This document shows positions 59,367 through 64,000 of a stretch of 64,000 bases of DNA, piece by piece. The notes under the pieces were generated by a model. That model was given only the letters and a program-made list of their open reading frames with translations, did no database searches and was not told the DNA's origin. Made by a program: the position numbers and the translations under genes. Position 1 is the stretch's first letter. Each line of letters opens with the position of its first letter. Source of the stretch: Syncephalis fuscata (Eukaryota; Zoopagomycota; Zoopagomycetes; Zoopagales; Piptocephalidaceae); assembly GCA_025786725.1 (NCBI GenBank), contig JAHLTZ010000005.1, forward strand, positions 248,001 through 312,000, read 5' to 3'.

Positions 59367-59975
59367 TGTAAAATCATTAGTATTGCTTTGATGGAATTGC
59401 GGTAATTCCACAGTTAATCATCAACTAAACTACCCAGACAATTCAAGCAGTCGTACTCAAATACAGCAGCAATGATAATGTTTACTTTGACAGTATTACT
59501 AATATTGATAATAATGCTATAGTAGTAGTAGTAACAACAACAACAACTATAGCAACAACAACTATAGCAACTATAGCAATAACCACCAAACAAAGGCTTA
59601 TGCAATAACAATAGAAGTGGAGTGAAAAAGGAGTCTGTCGGTAAGTGTAAAACAAGAAAAGTCCGTATCAATGGCCAAGCCTCCACCATAAACATCAACT
59701 TCTTACCTTTAAAGCGCAGGTATACTGCACGTGACTTATTCGTAAAGATGACGAAATAGACAATAGAATATAAAGTAAAACTCAATTATTATGTTATATA
59801 GATTAGTAAATAATTAATAGTTTATAATAATATGGTAAATGTTTATAGACTGGCAATTAAATAAAGCTACAAAAGTAAAATTGTTTTTATAGTCTACCGA
59901 AATGCGTTGCATGTCAATCTTGTTCTTTCTTTTGCCTTTTATTTTATCCTCTACAGCTATTTTTATTGTTACATT
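59367..59975. other. Intergenic region between Rab7 (-) and DIM1 (+)
   Basis: Divergent promoters. A TAG/CAA trinucleotide tract (tagtagtagtaacaacaacaacaactatagcaac...) lies at 59520-59580 and gives a Ser/Cys/Tyr-rich ORF on the minus strand that I do not call a gene. Confidence 0.5.
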
Positions 59976-60854
59976 ATGGTGAGTTAGATTCATTATGATC
60001 GGTATAAGTAGGATCTGTTTACTCATGCTTGTTTGTGTGCTAGTCGTACTTTTTACCGCATTTGACGAATGGTAAGTCAATTGATGACAGATTAGCACTG
60101 AGTACTGATGAATCCATAACTATTGATAAATATAATATATATATATATATATATTATGTGTATATATAGGCTGGCAGGTTGATCAGGCTATTCTGTCGGA
60201 AGAAGATCGCGTTGTTGTATTGCGATTTGGACATGACTGGGTAAGTATAGTTATGATTGTATAGAACAGAAGAATAGATAGTCTATAGTATTTAACAGAT
60301 ATACATAGGATCCAACGTGTATGCGTATGGATGAAACACTATACACTGTTGCTGAAAGAGTAAAGAATTTTGCAGTAGTCTATTTAGTAGATATTACTGA
60401 AGTGCCTGATTTTAATAAGGTAATATTATTAATAATAGAATACTATATCAATATATCATATATATATCAATATATCAATATATTAATATATATATTAATA
60501 TGAATAGATGTATGAATGTACGATCCATGTACAGTTATGTTCTTTTATCGTAATAAACATATTATGGTTGATTTGGGCACGGGTAACAATAATAAAATCA
60601 ATTGGCCTTTGGAGGATAAACAGGAATTGATAGATATCATTGAAACGGTATTCCGTGGAGCAAGGAAAGGTAGGTCATTTAGTAATTTATATAGATATAT
60701 ATAGATAGATGAAACGACGATGGATAAGGATAGCTATATATAGACTATTACCATAGATTATGTGTCATATACCATAGTTCATACTAATCAATATTTATTA
60801 GGTCGTGGTTTAGTTGTATCGCCCAAAGATTATTCTACCAAGTACAAGTATTAA
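59976..60854 (+). CDS. DIM1: DIM1/TXNL4A, U5 snRNP thioredoxin-fold protein, one -1 frame break
   Basis: A core part of the U4/U6.U5 tri-snRNP, needed for pre-mRNA splicing. Exons: 59976-59978 (only the ATG), 60044-60071, 60170-60240, from about 60310 to 60419, from about 60508 to 60669, and about 60803-60854. The sequence follows the family almost residue for residue: SYFLPHLTNGWQVDQAI, VVLRFGHDWDPTCMRMDE, VYLVDITEVPDFNK, YDPCTVMFFYRNKHIMVDLG, then KQELIDIIETVFRGARKG and GLVVSPKDYSTKYKY. One break of -1 type lies at about 60515 (MYE, then YDPC): the sequence reads as if one T of a TT pair were missing. The family is ~142 residues, as here. Identification is firm. Confidence 0.94.
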
Positions 60855-60964
60855 TAAATGGATATACACGTGTAGATAGTCCATTGTAGCTGATTGTGTC
60901 ATACAAATAGCTCTTGTGGTTCAATGTTATCTATAAAAAATATGGGACTGCTACTTATCCATCA

Positions 60965-61299
60965 TGGATGACTTGTTTGCTATATTCATATTAATATACA
61001 TTTATTACATTGTTTCTAATGAGTGTACCTTATGGTATATAAACTAACTACAAGGTGGTATGTATAAGTAGATTATAAAAATATATCAAAATTTTAGCCC
61101 TTAGCGTGCTTTTTTAACAATATTTTACTTATTTTTTTACAATTTTATTATTGTGGATGACTTGTTTGCCATATTCATATTATATGCACCCATTACATTG
61201 TTTCTAATTAGTGTACCTCATGGTATATAAACCACATGTGGCATGTATAAATAAATTGTGAAAATATGACAAAACTTTAACCCTTAGCGTGCTTTTTCT
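60965..61299 (+). repeat. Direct tandem repeat, two ~150-base copies
   Basis: Bases 60965-61117 and 61154-61299 share tggatgacttgtttgc, ttacattgtttctaat, gtgtacct-atggtatataaac and cccttagcgtgcttttt in the same order, about 189 bases apart, with small indels. It lies just downstream of DIM1. Possibly a duplicated 3' flank. I see no ORF or RNA fold that explains it. Confidence 0.85.
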
Positions 61300-61876
61300 T
61301 TTAAACGACAACGTTTTATTCTTTTACGAATTTTACTACTTCAGTTGCTATTATTACAGCCATCGCTACTATTTGACTTTTGATGTCAATTGAATTCTAG
61401 GCATATCTAGTGAATTAAGACCGCCCTTCATTAGCTTAGTTACGAGTACACACACACACACACACATCTATCATTTTCTCGACATCATATTAATTGCAAT
61501 TTTTTATTGCATAACGTTGTACTGCCCTTCTACGTGTTACACATTCCTGTTTGAGCTCAGCCTACGATAGCGGCAAATTGCATCGACCATATTGTGTGCA
61601 AACATAGGCACATACCCACACGTACAGACAGGCAAACGCATAAAAGATAGGCAGTTAGCAGGAAACCGTGCTACGCTGTATGGTCCTTCACCGTTTTTCT
61701 TTAGTTTTTGTTTCTTTTGACTTTGATTACAGTCGGTGGACTATATAACGTCTCCGTTATTCGTTAATGCCTAGTCTCTAGTCATTGAGTATCGGGAGGA
61801 TTAGTGATTTCAACATACGTCAAGATCAATAACACCATTGCAGTGTTTATGCATACGTATATGCTTCTAGAACAAT
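61300..61876. other. Intergenic region upstream of the P-type ATPase
   Basis: Contains a CA microsatellite (61450-61467) and pyrimidine-rich stretches near 61690-61720. Probably promoter and leader of the next gene. No ORF of note. Confidence 0.5.
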
Positions 61877-64000
61877 ATGGACGCACACCATGAGCATAAC
61901 ACCTCCAATGCAGCTGCAAGAGCACATGACAACACTGCAGCCACTACTTCTACAGCGTTAACTAACGATCAGACGCAAACAACTCGTCGTCATTTCAATA
62001 ATGGTCGAGATTTACTAGCAGTTGAAAGAACAAGTAGTCGGTCCTCGTCTAACCACTCACGTTCTTCTTCATTTGATGGTTATACAACAACTACATCGTT
62101 AGTTAATATCCATGAGAACTCTACTGCAGGAATAACTAATCCTACTACGACTAACAGTAATAACATTAACATTAACAACAACAATGGTAATACTGCACGT
62201 GCTCGGGCTGTCACCTTAGCATCAGGTTTATCAGGTCGCACCGGTCATTCGTCATTCTCGGCGAACAATGAATCAAATTCATACTTTCCTCTACGTTCCA
62301 GTATGCCACTATCATTTGCTCCCGAATTCCATAATGATCCATTTCGTAGTCAGCAACGACAAGAGGAACAGCGTAGCTTGTTAACACCATTATCAACGTC
62401 GGTATCATCATCGTCAGCCTCTTCACCTATCCCCTATTCTGAACAAACGAATCGTGATCATAGCAGTAAACATCTTATTAACCAAACAGACGATATTGAA
62501 CGACGTGGATCACCAGATTCTACCAGTAATTCTGAAACAGAAACTGATACTCTACGTCGACCACTTATTCCCGGTACTGAATCAGCTAAATCTCGTGGTG
62601 ATTTCAATATGAATAATAGCAATAATAATAGGCTATCAACAGCTACGGTTAGCACAACGTCTAGAGTTATGATAGGACAGAAGACAGACCAACAACAACA
62701 CAGCAACAACGTGATTCATTTGAAGCCATTGTAGTTGATTTCCATCAAAATGATGTACAAGAACCTGATGCCCATGATAAGAATAATGGCCGTACAGTTA
62801 CTACTACTCGGACTGTAGATGTTTTACGTCAACAACATGTACTGCTATTAGAGGATGATCTTGATGTAATTAATAGAAAGTGTAACAGTAATAGATAGAT
62901 AGCTAATAGGCGATTGATGACCTCTCTAGTTACTTATATCGGCCTATCGATATAATCGTCGTTGGCTATTCTTTTATCGTTGGCCTGTTGCTTCACAGGC
63001 GGTATCTTCTATCTAATTGTACGTTGGATACCTCGATTATGGATCTATTTGGTGGGACAGCCTTGTTTATTAGGTGACGCTGAATGGGCTGTTGTTGAGG
63101 TAGGTCATATGAAGGGTATATTACATGTTACATGAGTTGTTAACCACGTTAATTAATAGAACAATGGAAACAACTAACGGTTGAATCTATTCATCGAGTA
63201 AATTATGGTGGGAAAATGTCTAATGTATTTTCTAACCAAAAGAGTGGTGACAAGGTAAATAGGATTACATTAATACATTATATTAGAAATGTTACTAATA
63301 ATGTTATTATAGATGGGTAATGAAATATTGCATACTATTAATTACTTTGATCATCGGTATATGAGATTTATATATAACCCAAAGTGTCAATTATTTATTC
63401 AAACCAAGTAAGTAATTAGTACATATTAGTAATGTATCATAGCTAATCCTATTATAGCGCATGGACCGATGAGCATTGGACGGATATGAGTATTTGTCGA
63501 CGAGGCATTTCACGGGCAGTTTATCAAGAACGTAAAACTGTATTTGGTTCCAACCTAGTGAATATTGAACAGAAATCAATTATACAATTACTTGTTGATG
63601 AAGTAAGTAACGACTAGATGGCTTTGTAGTATAGCATTGATATTAATGTTGCTATTAGGTGCTACATCCATTTTATATATTCCAAATATTCAGTGTTGTT
63701 CTATGGGGATTTGACGAGTATTACTACTATGCCGCGTGTATTGTTATCATTTCAGCCTTCTCTATTGGTCAAACATTGATAGAGACCCGTCGTAATGTCA
63801 ATCGTATGCGAGATATGGCCCGTTTTGCCTGTGAATTACGTGTATTCCGTGATGGACAATGGTTACAACTCAGTTCAGAAGAGTTAGTGCCGGGTGATTT
63901 AATTGATATCAATGATGTACAAACATACCCGGCTGATTTAATTCTATTAACGGGCGACTGTATTGTTAATGAGAGCATGCTTACCGGTGAAAGTGTACCT
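61877..64000 (+). CDS. N-terminal part of a P5-type ATPase, probably P5B (ATP13A2/Ypk9), continuing past the window
   Basis: P5B ATPases are vacuolar or lysosomal pumps; the animal member exports polyamines. Residues 1 to ~330 are disordered, Asn/Ser/Thr-rich. Then come [18 protein letters not shown] and a membrane hairpin ([20 protein letters not shown]), [22 protein letters not shown], and [14 protein letters not shown]. The P-type core opens with [58 protein letters not shown], then [14 protein letters not shown] and [11 protein letters not shown] (the A-domain TGE). The LxPFYIFQxFSxxLW stretch fits P5B. Breaks of -1 type lie near 62695 (CAA-run, before [11 protein letters not shown]) and 62975 (T-run), and possibly at the splice near 63160. 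Introns are about 62862-62930, 63101-63160, 63256-63311, 63410-63457 and 63604-63658. The phosphorylation site lies beyond the window. Confidence 0.87.

Noticed and set aside
59414-59785. Cys/Tyr/Ser-rich minus-strand ORF of 123 residues
   Set aside because: Its middle is the translation of a TAG/CAA microsatellite, and it lies in a divergent promoter region.
1-64000. CRISPR arrays, bacterial operons or phage modules
   Set aside because: The DNA is eukaryotic, with spliceosomal introns throughout. No regularly spaced short repeats were seen.

Overview
The window is AT-rich nuclear DNA of a fungus. Genes carry short GT-AG introns of roughly 45-80 bases. Several products point to fungi: a complete Rvs161/Hob3 BAR protein, a MOB co-activator, a Sea4/MIOS WD40 protein, LST8, DIM1, and a V-type 5S rRNA outside an rDNA array. 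An L-lactate dehydrogenase, a seven-helix receptor-like protein and the AT-rich, repeat-littered intergenic DNA suggest an early-diverging lineage (Mucoromycota or Zoopagomycota grade). That placement is inference; no marker in the window settles it.

Layout. 0-13 kb: the end of a Ser-rich protein, repeats A1 and B1, Rvs161/Hob3 (-), a MOB protein (+), and an RBR ubiquitin ligase running into an array of unusual zinc fingers with a C-terminal membrane anchor (+). 13-16 kb: a 0.76-kb fold-back repeat and repeats C1 and B2. 16-20 kb: a large divergent Sec7-domain protein (-). 23.6-29.8 kb: a secreted M28 aminopeptidase (+), a 5S rRNA gene 7 bases before tRNA-Gly, a broken small secreted ORF, and a 299-residue secreted protein faintly like a protein kinase. 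30-35.5 kb: repeats C2, A3, A4 and B3 around a second, frame-broken M28 aminopeptidase (-). 35.6-46.6 kb: MIOS/Sea4 (-), an NDUFB2-like complex I subunit (+), small membrane or secreted proteins, a pepsin-type protease (+) and a two-helix membrane protein (+). 47-64 kb: PPR protein (-), LST8 (+), three-KH RNA-binding protein (+), seven-helix protein (+), L-LDH (-), an unknown conserved-looking protein (+), Rab7/Ypt7 (-), DIM1 (+), and the start of a P5-type (probably P5B) ATPase (+).

How the genes relate. They are unlinked housekeeping and accessory genes, but several meet at the vacuole/lysosome in known biology: MIOS (GATOR2/SEA), LST8 (TORC1/2), Rab7/Ypt7 and a P5B ATPase. Head-to-head pairs with short shared promoters are MIOS/NDUFB2 (246 bases) and PPR/LST8 (120 bases).

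Most unusual observation: about eighteen reading-frame breaks in about eleven genes are all of one kind (-1, as if one base were missing), and most can be explained by one lost base of a short run. This looks first like systematic assembly error, but the breaks cluster in some genes and spare others. Other points worth a second look are the B repeat (a zinc-ribbon/RuvC-III-like remnant resembling the C-terminus of TnpB/Fanzor proteins), the fold-back element, the 5S-tRNA pair, and the adjacent-cysteine zinc fingers.
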